Assembly (NCBI GenBank): GCA_028698995.1
Contig: JAQVVM010000025.1
Coordinates: 1-63,671, forward strand
Reading direction: 5' to 3'
DNA: 63,671 nt
DNA from: Bacteroidales bacterium
GTDB lineage: Bacteria > Bacteroidota > Bacteroidia > Bacteroidales > PXBB01
Below, in pieces: positions 24,574-33,429 of the stretch. The notes beneath the pieces are model-generated. The model was not told where the DNA came from, ran no database searches, and saw only the letters and a program-made list of their open reading frames with translations. Numbering within the stretch: the first letter of the stretch is position 1; every line of letters begins with the position of its first letter. Made by a program: the position numbers and the translations under genes.

Positions 24574-25212
24574 TTATTTTTTTCTAATAATCATCAACCC
24601 ATCCCTGAAAGGGAGAATAAGGTTTTCTAAATCGCTGCGTTCCTTAATATAATTGTTAAATGCAACAATAGCTTGAGTTTCGCTGTCATTTAATGCTGGA
24701 TTTAAAACTTTACCACTCCAAAGTACATTATCTGCAATGATGAATCCTCCTTTTCTCACTTTGTCAAAGATAAGTTGAAAATAATTAAGATAATTTTCCT
24801 TGTCAGCGTCTATGAATACCAAATCATATTCATCCTGAAGATTAGGAATAATATCAAGAGCATTTCCAATAATCAACTGAATTTTGTCCTCCATCCCTGC
24901 TTTTTTAATATATTTTCTTATAAAATCCTCAAATTCTTCATTTATTTCAATAGTGTGAACAAGGCCATTTTTTCGTAATCCTTTTGCAAGGCAAATGGCA
25001 GAGTAAGCCGTATAAGTCCCAATCTCGAGAATGCGTAGGGGATTTAACATGTTGCTGAACATAGTCAGTAAATGACCTTGTAAATGACCTGATAACATGC
25101 GTGAATACAACATCTTAGATCTGCACTCCCTGCTAAGTTCACTTAAAACAGGGTCTTCACAAGAGCTGTGATTTTCGCAATAGTTCGATAAATCTTCGGA
25201 AATAAACTCCAT
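24574..25212 (-). CDS. SAM-dependent O-methyltransferase
   Basis: This is a 212-residue class I methyltransferase of the COMT-like bacterial family. The SAM site is ILEIGTYTAYSAICLA (residues ~65-80), followed by VHTIEINEEFED. The metal- or catalysis-linked DLVFIDADKENYLNYF motif and the downstream ADNVLWSGKVL are diagnostic. Such enzymes usually methylate catechols or other small hydroxylated molecules; the natural substrate here is unknown. It begins four bases after the M16 peptidase gene ends, so the two form an operon, and it converges on the RseC-like gene. Confidence 0.9.
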   Translation of the reverse strand: MEFISEDLSNYCENHSSCEDPVLSELSRECRSKMLYSRMLSGHLQGHLLTMFSNMLNPLRILEIGTYTAYSAICLAKGLRKNGLVHTIEINEEFEDFIRKYIKKAGMEDKIQLIIGNALDIIPNLQDEYDLVFIDADKENYLNYFQLIFDKVRKGGFIIADNVLWSGKVLNPALNDSETQAIVAFNNYIKERSDLENLILPFRDGLMIIRKK

Positions 25213-25215
25213 TTG

Positions 25216-26442
25216 TTATTTTTTTTGATAAGTCAGTTTCGATAAATTTTTTTCGTCAAACATCTCATTCGCAACATCCTGAAGGTTCTCGGCACTAATT
25301 TTATCTATTTTATTATACACTTCTTCAATACTGTCAATTTTATTATAAACCAGCAAACTTTTTCCAATTGAGAGCATTTCATTAAGCTTGGATTCATTTG
25401 AAATAGCAATCTGACCTTTTAATTGATTTTTAGCTCTCAGAAGTTGTAGCGTTCCCAGTTTTTCGTTCCGAAGTTTACTTAATTCTTTTAAAACTAACAT
25501 CTCTGCTTTCTCATTGTGTTTATTATCTGTAGCAAAATAAACACTAAAGATGCCTGTATCAGCAAGTGGTAAGTAATTGGAGTCGATGCTGTAACAAAAA
25601 CCAAACTTTTCGCGGATATTCATGTTTAATCTACAGTTGAGGCCCGGACCCCCCAATAAGTTATTGAGTAAACTCATGCTTGTTTTCTGTTTATCATAAA
25701 GGCTGTAGGATGGGGAGCCAATAATGGTGTGGCATTGGCTTCCGGCTCGTTTTATCAGTTTGATTTCGGGTTTGTATTTTTCAATTGGATATAGCTTGTT
25801 TTCAGAACAATTGGGTATAACTTCAGAGAAGTGTTTTTTGAAGATTTTTACGAGTTCCTTTTTTCCTATATTTCCTACAGAACTAACAACAATTTGATTG
25901 GTTTTGTAATTATTTTTAATGAATTTGAAAATATCCTCCCTCGTGAAACGTGAAATGGTTTTTTTTTGCCCTAAAATGCTTTTTCCCAATGGATGGTTTT
26001 TAAAAATCAGAGATTCAAAATTTTCAAAAATATCTTCAGCAGGATTGTCTTTATACTGATTTATTTCATCATAAATAACCTCTTTTTCCTTTGGCAACTC
26101 TTTTTCAGGAAATACAGAATTAAAGCAGATATCAGAAATAAGTTCTGCCGCCCTTTTGTAATATTGATTCAGAAAAGAAGCATAAATACAGGTATCTTCC
26201 TTGGTTGTATAAGCATTGATATCACCGCCAACGTTGTCAAGATTATTAAGAATATGATAAGCTTTTCTTTTTTGAGTACCTTTAAAAATGACATGCTCTA
26301 TAAAATGAGCCATACCGTGCTCATGCGCCAATTCGTCTTTTGAACCGGCATTAATAATAACTCCTAAATGTGCTACAGGAGAACTTATCTGCTTGTGTAC
26401 CAATCTAATACCATTTTCCAGTTCAAGTGTTTCAAATTCCAT
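25216..26442 (-). CDS. M16 family zinc metallopeptidase
   Basis: The 408-residue protein carries the inverted zinc motif HFIEH (H46, E49, H50) with the third ligand E126 in EVIYDEINQY, the 76-residue spacing normal for M16. The GGDINAYTTKEDT stretch and the RLVHKQ N-terminus are also typical. The length matches M16B processing peptidases of bacteria. There is no signal peptide, so it is probably cytoplasmic. The substrate is unknown. It is the first gene of an operon with the methyltransferase. Confidence 0.92.
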   Translation of the reverse strand: MEFETLELENGIRLVHKQISSPVAHLGVIINAGSKDELAHEHGMAHFIEHVIFKGTQKRKAYHILNNLDNVGGDINAYTTKEDTCIYASFLNQYYKRAAELISDICFNSVFPEKELPKEKEVIYDEINQYKDNPAEDIFENFESLIFKNHPLGKSILGQKKTISRFTREDIFKFIKNNYKTNQIVVSSVGNIGKKELVKIFKKHFSEVIPNCSENKLYPIEKYKPEIKLIKRAGSQCHTIIGSPSYSLYDKQKTSMSLLNNLLGGPGLNCRLNMNIREKFGFCYSIDSNYLPLADTGIFSVYFATDNKHNEKAEMLVLKELSKLRNEKLGTLQLLRAKNQLKGQIAISNESKLNEMLSIGKSLLVYNKIDSIEEVYNKIDKISAENLQDVANEMFDEKNLSKLTYQKK

Positions 26443-26460
26443 AGTCTTAGTTTATAAATT

Positions 26461-26492
26461 CAAAGGTAAGAATAATTGATGTTTAATGACAA
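26461..26492 (-). promoter_or_regulatory. Promoter of the M16 peptidase-methyltransferase operon
   Basis: On the minus strand TTG (26492-26490), 21 bases, TACCTTTG (26468-26461). It lies just upstream of the ATG at 26442. Confidence 0.5.
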
Positions 26493-26533
26493 TTATTTAA
26501 ATTAATGATAAATTTGATTAACTTAACAAATTT

Positions 26534-26554
26534 AGTTAACAAATACTGTTAACT
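26534..26554. promoter_or_regulatory. Inverted repeat AGTTAAC-N7-GTTAACT
   Basis: A perfect 7-bp dyad lies between the divergent M16 and DUF302 genes, in an AT-rich stretch with further TTAAC copies nearby. It may be a protein-binding site, but nothing identifies the protein. Confidence 0.3.
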
Positions 26555-26679
26555 TTAATTGTATTTTATTTTAATACTCGAAAAAATAAACATATAATTA
26601 ATTGGTATTCAGAAATATAAAATCTATGGCATGATTTTTTATGACTTAAATAAAATAATTTATTAACAACTTAATTGAT

Positions 26680-27162
26680 ATGAAAATGGACATGATTATA
26701 ATAGGCATAGCGGGTATATTAACCGGAATTATCTTTACAGTTATAGTAATATACACAAGCTTATCTTCATTGGTATTAAAGGAAGATATTTCCAAATTTA
26801 ATTTTGAACAGACAGAAGAAGAATTGCAGAAAGCGATTTCAGAAATGGGTTGGAAAATACCAAAAATTCATGATTTGCAAGAAACGATGGAAAAATTCGG
26901 AAAACCCGCTGTCAGAAAAGTTAAAGTGTATGAGATCTGTCATCCTGATCATGCGCATGAGATTTTGTCGAGAGATAATGAAAGAATTGTTTCTTCAATG
27001 CTACCTTGTCGAATTTCAATTTATGAAAAATCCGATGGCAAGGTTTATATATCAAGAATGAATACTTCTTTAATGGGAAGAGTAATGAAGGGCGTTGTCC
27101 CTAAAGTAATGCAAAGCGCAACTGTGGACAGCGAAAAAATTATATCATCTTTGTTAAGATAA
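26680..27162 (+). CDS. DUF302 domain protein, membrane-anchored
   Basis: This 160-residue protein has one N-terminal membrane helix (about residues 5-28), and the rest matches DUF302, with TEEELQKAISEMGWKIP, YEICHPDHAHEIL and a later LPCRISIYE segment. DUF302 is a small dimeric fold of unknown function, sometimes linked to thiol or metal chemistry; the C and H of CHPDHAH may matter. The domain probably faces the periplasm. It is divergent from the M16 operon. No good promoter was found. Confidence 0.85.
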   Translation: MKMDMIIIGIAGILTGIIFTVIVIYTSLSSLVLKEDISKFNFEQTEEELQKAISEMGWKIPKIHDLQETMEKFGKPAVRKVKVYEICHPDHAHEILSRDNERIVSSMLPCRISIYEKSDGKVYISRMNTSLMGRVMKGVVPKVMQSATVDSEKIISSLLR

Positions 27163-27244
27163 AATCGAGTTTAATATTTCTTTTCAGAAGTTCATTTTAA
27201 AAAAATTAAGCAATATATTCTTTAATCATTAGCAATATAAAATA

Positions 27245-27274
27245 TTGATACCTCAATTTTTATTATTATTTTTG
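27245..27274 (+). promoter_or_regulatory. Promoter of the DUF3127 gene
   Basis: TTG (27245-27247), 19 bases, TATTTTTG (27267-27274). It would give a leader of about 21 bases before the ATG at 27302. Confidence 0.45.
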
Positions 27275-27301
27275 ATACTCATAAATTAATTGAATTTCAT
27301 T

Positions 27302-27658
27302 ATGGAAATAAAAGCTAAGCTCATTCAAATTTTACCTTTACAAACAGGACAAGGCAAAAATGGTACATGGAAAAAACAGGATATTATAGTTGAGACCCTT
27401 GATAATCAGTACCCCAAGAAAATATGTTTAGCCATTTGGCAAGAAAAACTCATGACTGAACAAATACTGAAGATTGGAAATCTTCTCAATTTATATTTTG
27501 ATATAGAAAGCAGAGAATTTAATAACAGATGGTACACAGACCTTAAAGTATGGAGAATTGATGTGGTTGATGCAAATGCCACTTCACAAATAGCACCTGA
27601 TATAATAGAAGGTATTGAATCTGAAAATGATGATATTGACGGTGATTTACCCTTTTAG
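27302..27658 (+). CDS. DUF3127 protein with SSB-like acidic tail
   Basis: This 118-residue protein starts at ATG 27302; an upstream in-frame TTG at 27290 is less likely. The body (~1-85) matches DUF3127, a small beta-rich, probably OB-fold family of Bacteroidota, with aromatic and basic residues (GKNGTWKKQDIIVE). The C-terminus is an acidic linker ending DDIDGDLPF, very like the last residues of single-stranded DNA-binding protein that recruit repair enzymes. A nucleic-acid-binding role is therefore likely but unproven. ruvB and recO lie in the same window but not in the same operon. Confidence 0.82.
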   Translation: MEIKAKLIQILPLQTGQGKNGTWKKQDIIVETLDNQYPKKICLAIWQEKLMTEQILKIGNLLNLYFDIESREFNNRWYTDLKVWRIDVVDANATSQIAPDIIEGIESENDDIDGDLPF

Positions 27659-27683
27659 TTTTGAAATTAAGTCATGTTCAATT

Positions 27684-28628
27684 TCAAATTGACCAAGAGT
27701 TTGCCTTTTCAATATTTTTTTTAATTTTTTTCAAACCGGTTCTCCAAAAAGGTGTGTTTTTAAAGTTTTCTTTAAAATTTAAATCATTCAAAATTTCCCA
27801 GTTTTTTTTATTAAGTGCCAATAATGGCTTATTAACATAGTTCTGAGCATCTTGATTGTTCTTTTTGCATTGATTTAAAGGACAGACTTCCAAACAAATA
27901 TCACAACCAAAAATTCTGTTTTCGATGCCATATTCAGTTTGATTTTGATTTTCCTCTTTATCTTCAATGGTAAGATATGAAATACATCTTGATGCATCAA
28001 TAGTTTTGTCCTCAAGAATGGCTTTATTAGGGCAAGCATCAATACATTTGCGACACCTACCGCATAAATCCAAATTTAATTTATTGTCGTAAACAGGTTT
28101 TAAATCAGTGATAATCTGGCAAATGAAAAAAGAAGCTCCCAAATTGGGAATAATGAGTTGAGAATTTTTACCGACAAAACCAAGTCCGCTTCTTACAGCC
28201 CAAGCCCTTTCCAATATAGGGGCTGAGTCCACAAAAGTACGAGCATTAAAGTCTCCTATTTCAATTTTTAGGGATTCAATCATTAATTTCATTTTTTCTT
28301 TCAGAAAAACATGGTAGTCAAAAAGTCGTGCAAATTGAGCCACTTTGTAATAACTTTCAATATTTTGGTCAGCCACATTACCATATTGGTATAGCAGGGT
28401 TATGATTGTTTCTGAATCCTCAACAAGCAAGGCTGGGTTTAGTCTCAGATTGAAATTTCTTTCCATATAAGTCATTCCTGCATGACCATTTCTTTTTAAC
28501 CATGATTCAAGTCTAGGTGCTTCTTCATCAAGGAAACAAACTTTAGAGAAGCCACATGCTGAATACCCATTATTAATAGCTTCCTTTTTAATTAAACTGC
28601 TGTAAAGTTCCTGCCTATTAGTGGGCAT
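27684..28628 (-). CDS. queG: Epoxyqueuosine reductase QueG
   Basis: This cobalamin-dependent iron-sulfur enzyme reduces epoxyqueuosine to queuosine in tRNA, the last step of queuosine synthesis. It has 314 residues from the ATG at 28,628. Diagnostic motifs are NPALLVEDSETII, VDSAPILERAWAVRSGLGF and two [4Fe-4S] sites, CGRCRKCIDACP and CDICLEVCP. The frame is open further upstream to 28,727, but that part overlaps ruvB and does not match the family. The start lies 22 bp after the ruvB stop, so both are probably cotranscribed. Confidence 0.93.
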   Translation of the reverse strand: MPTNRQELYSSLIKKEAINNGYSACGFSKVCFLDEEAPRLESWLKRNGHAGMTYMERNFNLRLNPALLVEDSETIITLLYQYGNVADQNIESYYKVAQFARLFDYHVFLKEKMKLMIESLKIEIGDFNARTFVDSAPILERAWAVRSGLGFVGKNSQLIIPNLGASFFICQIITDLKPVYDNKLNLDLCGRCRKCIDACPNKAILEDKTIDASRCISYLTIEDKEENQNQTEYGIENRIFGCDICLEVCPLNQCKKNNQDAQNYVNKPLLALNKKNWEILNDLNFKENFKNTPFWRTGLKKIKKNIEKANSWSI

Positions 28629-28650
28629 AGTGTAGAATTTACCTGAAAGA

Positions 28651-29673
28651 CTAAAATAAAGAATTCTGAGGTTTGTTAGTGTTTCTACCGAAATGTTTAT
28701 ATGTCCTTTCTGTGGCCTCTCTGCCACGAGGTGTGCGAATTAGGTATCCTTCCATAATTAAAAATGGTTCATACACCTCTTCAATTGTTCCTGCATCTTC
28801 GCCAACAGCAGTTGCAATTGTTGTAATTCCTACCGGACCGCCTTTAAATTTGTCAATAATGGTCAATAGTATTTTATTGTCCATTTCATCAAGGCCATTT
28901 TCGTCAACATTCAGGGCTTTGAGTGCATAGGCTGTAATATTCATGTCAATAATACCCTTGCCGATAATTTCGGCAAAATCCCTGACTCGTCTTAGAAGAA
29001 GATTGGCAATACGGGGAGTACCTCTGCTTCTTCTGGCAATTTCGGCTGCGGCATCTGCATTTGTTTTAATGTTGAGGATTTCGGCAGAACGAGTAATAAT
29101 CTTGGCTAAAAGAGCAGAATCATAATAGTTTAACCTCAAATTGATACCGAAACGTGAACGTAAAGGAGAAGTGAGTAAACCTGAACGGGTTGTAGCACCA
29201 ACAAGTGTAAAAGGATTCAGCTTAATTTGAATACTTCTTGCGTTGGGCCCGGTATCAATCATAATATCAATTTTAAAATCCTCCATAGCTGAATATAAAT
29301 ATTCTTCTACCAAAGGACTAAGGCGGTGAATCTCATCAATAAAAAGGACGTCGTTTGGTTCCAGATTAGTAAGCAAACCGGCCAAATCGCCCGGTTTATC
29401 AAGTACAGGCCCAGATGTTACTTTAATGGAGGTTCCTAATTCATTAGCGATAATATGGGACAGTGTTGTTTTTCCTAATCCAGGAGGCCCATGTAATAAG
29501 ACATGGTCGAGGGATTCATTTCTCTTTTTTGCTGCTTTGACAAATACCTTCAGATTGTCAACAACACCTTCCTGTCCAAAGAAACACGAAAAGTCAGTAG
29601 GGCGGATTGTGTTTTCGAATTCTTTTTCTTTTTCGGACAAGTGACTTGAATCAGGATCTAAGTTCTTATTCAT
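28651..29673 (-). CDS. ruvB: Holliday junction branch migration ATPase RuvB
   Basis: The 340-residue AAA+ helicase motor works with RuvA in recombination and repair. The Walker A motif is [10 protein letters not shown], Walker [12 protein letters not shown], sensor 1 [10 protein letters not shown], and the arginine finger region PLRSRFG. The C-terminal winged helix ends [17 protein letters not shown]. Length is typical. It is followed by queG on the same strand. ruvA and ruvC are not in the window. Confidence 0.97.
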   Translation of the reverse strand: MNKNLDPDSSHLSEKEKEFENTIRPTDFSCFFGQEGVVDNLKVFVKAAKKRNESLDHVLLHGPPGLGKTTLSHIIANELGTSIKVTSGPVLDKPGDLAGLLTNLEPNDVLFIDEIHRLSPLVEEYLYSAMEDFKIDIMIDTGPNARSIQIKLNPFTLVGATTRSGLLTSPLRSRFGINLRLNYYDSALLAKIITRSAEILNIKTNADAAAEIARRSRGTPRIANLLLRRVRDFAEIIGKGIIDMNITAYALKALNVDENGLDEMDNKILLTIIDKFKGGPVGITTIATAVGEDAGTIEEVYEPFLIMEGYLIRTPRGREATERTYKHFGRNTNKPQNSLF

Positions 29674-29730
29674 GAATTTTTTTTAGTAAATCTACAAAAT
29701 AAATTAATAGTTATAGAAAGAAGGTGCCAA

Positions 29731-30402
29731 TTAAATATCAGCAATATTATTCTTGATAGCGTATTTAACCATTTCAACGGTTGACTTAAGCTCCAGCTTT
29801 TGCATGATGTGGTTTTTATGTGATTCTACAGTTCGAATACTAATGAACAACTTGTCAGCAATTTCCTGATTTGATAAACCATTTACAAAAAGTTTTAAGA
29901 TTTCAATTTCTCTTTCAGAAAGCAGGTCCTCTTTTCGATGAGGATCTTCACTGCTTTTAATTCTTTTGACATAACTTTTCATAATAATTTCAGAAATACT
30001 TTTGCTGAAAAATTCATCACCTTCATGGATAGCATGAATGGCTTGTAAGAATTCTTTTTTAGTAGTATTTTTGGGGAGGTATCCTTTAGCACCTGCTTTA
30101 ATTGCGTTGCGAATAAAATCCTCATTGGTGTACATTGACAAAATAAGAACTTTAGCATTGGGGAAGTTTTCAGTTAAATAAGCTGTAATTTCAATACCCG
30201 ATATTTCGGGTAAAGAAATGTCTAAAATAATTATATCCGGCATTTCAATTTTCATTAAAGCCACTAATTCCTTTAGCCCAGCAGCTTCACCAATAATTTT
30301 AATATCAACAGAATCGGACAATAATGATTTAAAGCCATCTCTCACAATATGATGGTCATCAACAAGAATTAATTTAATTTTTTCCATATCAAAAAGTATC
30401 AT
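29731..30402 (-). CDS. NarL/FixJ-type response regulator
   Basis: A 223-residue regulator with a receiver domain (VDDHH acidic pair; phosphoacceptor D61 in IILDISLP; conserved Lys in GYLPKN) and a C-terminal LuxR-type helix-turn-helix (LSEREIEILKLFVNGLSNQE, then RTVESHKNHIMQKL). It should be phosphorylated by the adjacent histidine kinase, whose stop overlaps this start in an ATGA junction at 30,399-30,402. A second ATG, at 30,387, is possible. Targets are unknown. Confidence 0.93.
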   Translation of the reverse strand: MILFDMEKIKLILVDDHHIVRDGFKSLLSDSVDIKIIGEAAGLKELVALMKIEMPDIIILDISLPEISGIEITAYLTENFPNAKVLILSMYTNEDFIRNAIKAGAKGYLPKNTTKKEFLQAIHAIHEGDEFFSKSISEIIMKSYVKRIKSSEDPHRKEDLLSEREIEILKLFVNGLSNQEIADKLFISIRTVESHKNHIMQKLELKSTVEMVKYAIKNNIADI

Positions 30403-32546
30403 TTTAAAGGTATCTCAACAATAATTTCTGTCCCCTGATTCAAAGCAGAATGTATTTCAATTTCAGCGTTGATTATCTGAGCCCTTTCTCTCATGTTTAA
30501 AATACCGTTGCCATAGTTTTTGTAGTTTTTATCAAAGTTAAAACCTTTTCCGTTATCCTTAATAATTAATTTAATTTTTCCTGCATTTTCCAACAAATAA
30601 ACCTTAACCAAATCGGCCTTTGAGTGTTTAACACAATTATTCATAGCTTCTTGGGCAATACGATAAAGATATGTTTTTATTTTGCTATCCTCATTATCGC
30701 TTGTAAGATTTGAATAGAAGTCAACTTTAAAGGATGCTGTTTCTTCAATTCTTTTGCAAAGATTACTTAAAGCTGTTTGGATGCCGAATTCATAAAGTAC
30801 TGCAGGCATAAGGTTATTAGAAATACGTCTTACTTCGTCTATTGTAGCATCAAATAAATTCTTTACTTCATTTATTGTATTTTTTGTTTTTTCAAAATCG
30901 GCGTCTATAATACTTTCCAATTTTAGTTTAACTGCGATAAGAGATTGTCCTAAACTATCATGAAGCTCCCTAGAGAGCCTTTGTCTTTCCATTTCCTGTC
31001 CATCAATCATTGAGGAAAGGCGATAACTTCTTTCTTCTGTCAGCGCTTTTTCAGCTTTTCTTCTTCTAGAAATGTCTCTTACAACAATGGCTTTAATTAA
31101 GATCTCCTTATATTCAATCATAGTTTCCTGAACTTCAACTTCCAGCAGGGATTGGTCTTTTTTTACAATAATACCGTCATAAGTTATTATTTTGTTGTCG
31201 ATGCTGGCTTTATCAATATTTTTACCGGCAATCAAAAAACCATCTATGTGCATACGCATCAATTCAGGTTCACTGTAAAACGTTAAGTCGCAAAGTGCCT
31301 GATTAATAAGTACCGGAATGCCGTTATTGTGAAGAATAATACCATCTTTTGTGGCGTCGTAGAAGTGTTGAAGACGTTCTTCGCGTTCAATCAATTCGTT
31401 GGTTTGCTTAGTGATTTTTGATGCCATGATATTAAAAGAGGAAGTAAGAGAGCCTATTTCATCATTGTTGTTATTATCAACATATATATCTAAACTGCCT
31501 TCACTCATTAGGTTAATTGCCCTGTTTAATTTTATAATGGGATGGGTAATTTTACTGGATAATAAATATGAAACAGGTAGAAGCAGTACAAAAATAATAA
31601 AGCTGATTAGAAGAATTTTGTTCCTGCTGTTTTTAATAGGAATCATGGCTTCCTGAATATCTATTTCAGCAATAATAACCCAATGTAATCCATCAATATT
31701 GAGGGGCCCATACGAACAAAGTACCTCAACACCTCTATAATCAGTTATCAGACCTGTGCCTTCATTACCTCTTAAAGCATTGGAAACAGCAACTGTGTTG
31801 ACAATCGTATTTTGAGATAAACCATTATGGAATCTGGAGCTGCTTCTCATAATAAAATCATTTCCAACAAGATAAGATTCACCGCTTTCACCTAAACCAC
31901 TACGGTTATCTAATTCGAGCATAATATTATTTAAAACCTCATAATCTAAGTAGAAAGCAATCAAACCTGAAAGGATATTATTCTTAAATATTGGTGCTCC
32001 CACCAGAATTTTTTTAACATAATTTCCTTTGTTTTGGGTATAAAAATCTTTAATTATTATATCCGACTGATTTACTAATTCGTTCTTGGTTTTTAATAAT
32101 GAGTTTATGTCAAAAGTAGAATCATTGGTTTCAATGTATGAAATTACATAAGGATTATCCTCTCCTTCAGTCAATAAAATACATTTTTTAAAGTTTGTAA
32201 CAAAAATATTTGAATAATGTGCAGAAGTTTTCAGCAACCCCTTGGAGGCCGGCCACTCAGTTATTTGGTTTTGTTCATCTCTGTTCATCATAGAAATTAT
32301 TTCTACAATGTTTTGAGTTCCGGAAAGATATTGAATATCATTTATACGGTCTTTAAAAAAAATTTCAACCTGTCTTTTCTTTAATACCCTTACACTTGTA
32401 AGTTGTTGAAAAGTCCTATCAAGCAAAGCCCGTCTTGTATTAAAGTAAGAAAATGAGCTTATAAGCAATATGGATGTGATACCCGTTAAGAAGAAAAAGA
32501 TAAAAAGCTTAAAAGTTAAGCCTACAAAATAATTTTTATTCATCAT
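30399..32546 (-). CDS. Membrane sensor histidine kinase (cache-HAMP-PAS-HisKA_3)
   Basis: The protein has about 715 residues. A first membrane helix (~10-30) is followed by a large extracytoplasmic cache-like domain (~40-300), a second helix (LISFIIFVLLLPVSYLL), HAMP, and a PAS domain. The dimerisation/phosphoacceptor domain has SRELHDSLGQSL (His near 530) and the ATPase DNGKGF and GNGILNMRERA. This is the NarX/DesK-type HisKA_3 kinase class that pairs with NarL-type regulators, as found next door. The cache domain suggests small-ligand sensing outside the inner membrane. The start (32,546 or 32,543) overlaps the end of the alkyltransferase-like gene by 8-11 bp. Confidence 0.92.
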   Translation of the reverse strand: MMNKNYFVGLTFKLFIFFFLTGITSILLISSFSYFNTRRALLDRTFQQLTSVRVLKKRQVEIFFKDRINDIQYLSGTQNIVEIISMMNRDEQNQITEWPASKGLLKTSAHYSNIFVTNFKKCILLTEGEDNPYVISYIETNDSTFDINSLLKTKNELVNQSDIIIKDFYTQNKGNYVKKILVGAPIFKNNILSGLIAFYLDYEVLNNIMLELDNRSGLGESGESYLVGNDFIMRSSSRFHNGLSQNTIVNTVAVSNALRGNEGTGLITDYRGVEVLCSYGPLNIDGLHWVIIAEIDIQEAMIPIKNSRNKILLISFIIFVLLLPVSYLLSSKITHPIIKLNRAINLMSEGSLDIYVDNNNNDEIGSLTSSFNIMASKITKQTNELIEREERLQHFYDATKDGIILHNNGIPVLINQALCDLTFYSEPELMRMHIDGFLIAGKNIDKASIDNKIITYDGIIVKKDQSLLEVEVQETMIEYKEILIKAIVVRDISRRRKAEKALTEERSYRLSSMIDGQEMERQRLSRELHDSLGQSLIAVKLKLESIIDADFEKTKNTINEVKNLFDATIDEVRRISNNLMPAVLYEFGIQTALSNLCKRIEETASFKVDFYSNLTSDNEDSKIKTYLYRIAQEAMNNCVKHSKADLVKVYLLENAGKIKLIIKDNGKGFNFDKNYKNYGNGILNMRERAQIINAEIEIHSALNQGTEIIVEIPLK

Positions 32547-32889
32547 CAATCATGATTTCATTTTGTGGGTTCCAGAATATCTTTTCAAAATCAACAACTT
32601 TATTTTCTTTAACATAAATACCTTCACTTTCTAAAAGTTGCTGCATCATGTTTTCTCCTGCAAAATGATTTTTCCCTGTCAGTAAACCATTTCTGTTAAC
32701 AACACGGTGTGCAGGTACATCATGGAGGGCGTGTGAATTATTCATCGCCCAACCGACCATTTTTGAAGCCAATGGGCTTCCAATAGCATGTGCTATGGCA
32801 CCGTAGGAAGTTACCCTACCATAAGGAATTAATCGTACAACAGCATAAACCCGATTAAAAAAATTATCTTCAATTTTTTGTTTACCCAT
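32536..32889 (-). CDS. Alkyltransferase-like (ATL) protein, MGMT family
   Basis: The protein (117 residues) matches the DNA-binding domain of O6-alkylguanine-DNA alkyltransferases: VRLIPYGRVTSYGAIA, the DNA-binding helix SKMVGWAMNNS, and PAHRVVNRNGLL. The active-site Cys of MGMT (PCHRV) is replaced by Ala (PAHRV). Alkyltransferase-like proteins with this change bind O6-alkylguanine without repairing it and hand the lesion to nucleotide excision repair. The same is predicted here. It is the first gene of a run with a histidine kinase and response regulator, which overlap it or each other. Whether this linkage is functional is unclear. Confidence 0.87.
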   Translation of the reverse strand: MGKQKIEDNFFNRVYAVVRLIPYGRVTSYGAIAHAIGSPLASKMVGWAMNNSHALHDVPAHRVVNRNGLLTGKNHFAGENMMQQLLESEGIYVKENKVVDFEKIFWNPQNEIMIDDE

Positions 32890-32989
32890 TGGTTCAATGT
32901 TTAAAATTAGAGCATTAAAAGTAAGTGTTTTTCATTATTCTCATTGATTCTCAAAATTACCACTTTTTGTAAAAAAGAAAATATTGTGA

Positions 32990-33024
32990 AAAAAAAAGCC
33001 TACTCATTTATGAGCAGGCTTTTC
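32990..33024 (-). terminator. Rho-independent terminator after the ferredoxin gene
   Basis: On the minus strand AGCCTGCTCAT and ATGAGTAGGCT form an 11-bp stem with one G-T pair, around a two-base AA loop, followed by a long T tract. Confidence 0.85.
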
Positions 33025-33045
33025 AATACTGATAATGTGTAAAGT

Positions 33046-33213
33046 TTATTCAGGGTGAATTGCTTCAACCGGACAAACATCTGCACATGCACCACAATCT
33101 GTGCAAATTTCAGGGTCAATTTTATAGATGTCACCTTCAGAAATCGCTTCAACTGGGCATTCGTCAATGCAACTTCCACATGCAGTGCAATCTTCATTTA
33201 TAACATAAGCCAT
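33046..33213 (-). CDS. 2x[4Fe-4S] ferredoxin
   Basis: This 55-residue bacterial ferredoxin starts MAYVINEDCTACGSC. Two clusters are ligated by CTACGSCIDECP and CTDCGACADVCP, each CxxCxxCxxxCP, in the pseudo-twofold arrangement of clostridial ferredoxins. It would carry low-potential electrons, for example from the KorAB enzyme encoded 7 kb away. It has its own -7 box (TATATTTG, 33,249-33,242) and a strong terminator, so it is monocistronic. The protein is short and encoded on the minus strand; a longer frame that overlaps it in another phase is spurious. Confidence 0.95.
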   Translation of the reverse strand: MAYVINEDCTACGSCIDECPVEAISEGDIYKIDPEICTDCGACADVCPVEAIHPE

Positions 33214-33365
33214 ATCTTAAATTTTTTAAGTTAATACTTGGCAAATATATCCAATCAATTTCATTTATAATAAAAAAAAATGTTTTTTTTTTGAATTTAT
33301 ATATATTCTAAATTACTGAATAAGTATATAGTGTATTCGCAAAGACGCAACAATTCTAATTAATA

Positions 33366-33409
33366 CAAAAAAATAGCTGATTATAAAAAAACAATCAGCT
33401 ATTTTTAAA
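33366..33409 (-). terminator. Terminator after pntB
   Basis: A 12-bp perfect stem, AAATAGCTGATT/AATCAGCTATTT (33371-33382 and 33393-33404), has A and T runs on both sides. Confidence 0.8.
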
Positions 33410-33429
33410 TCTTTGAAAAAGACGGTAAT

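Noticed and set aside
33000..33197. 65-codon minus-strand frame with several Lys and Val
   Set aside because: It is out of phase with the 55-residue ferredoxin (33,046-33,213) that has two complete CxxCxxCxxxCP motifs.
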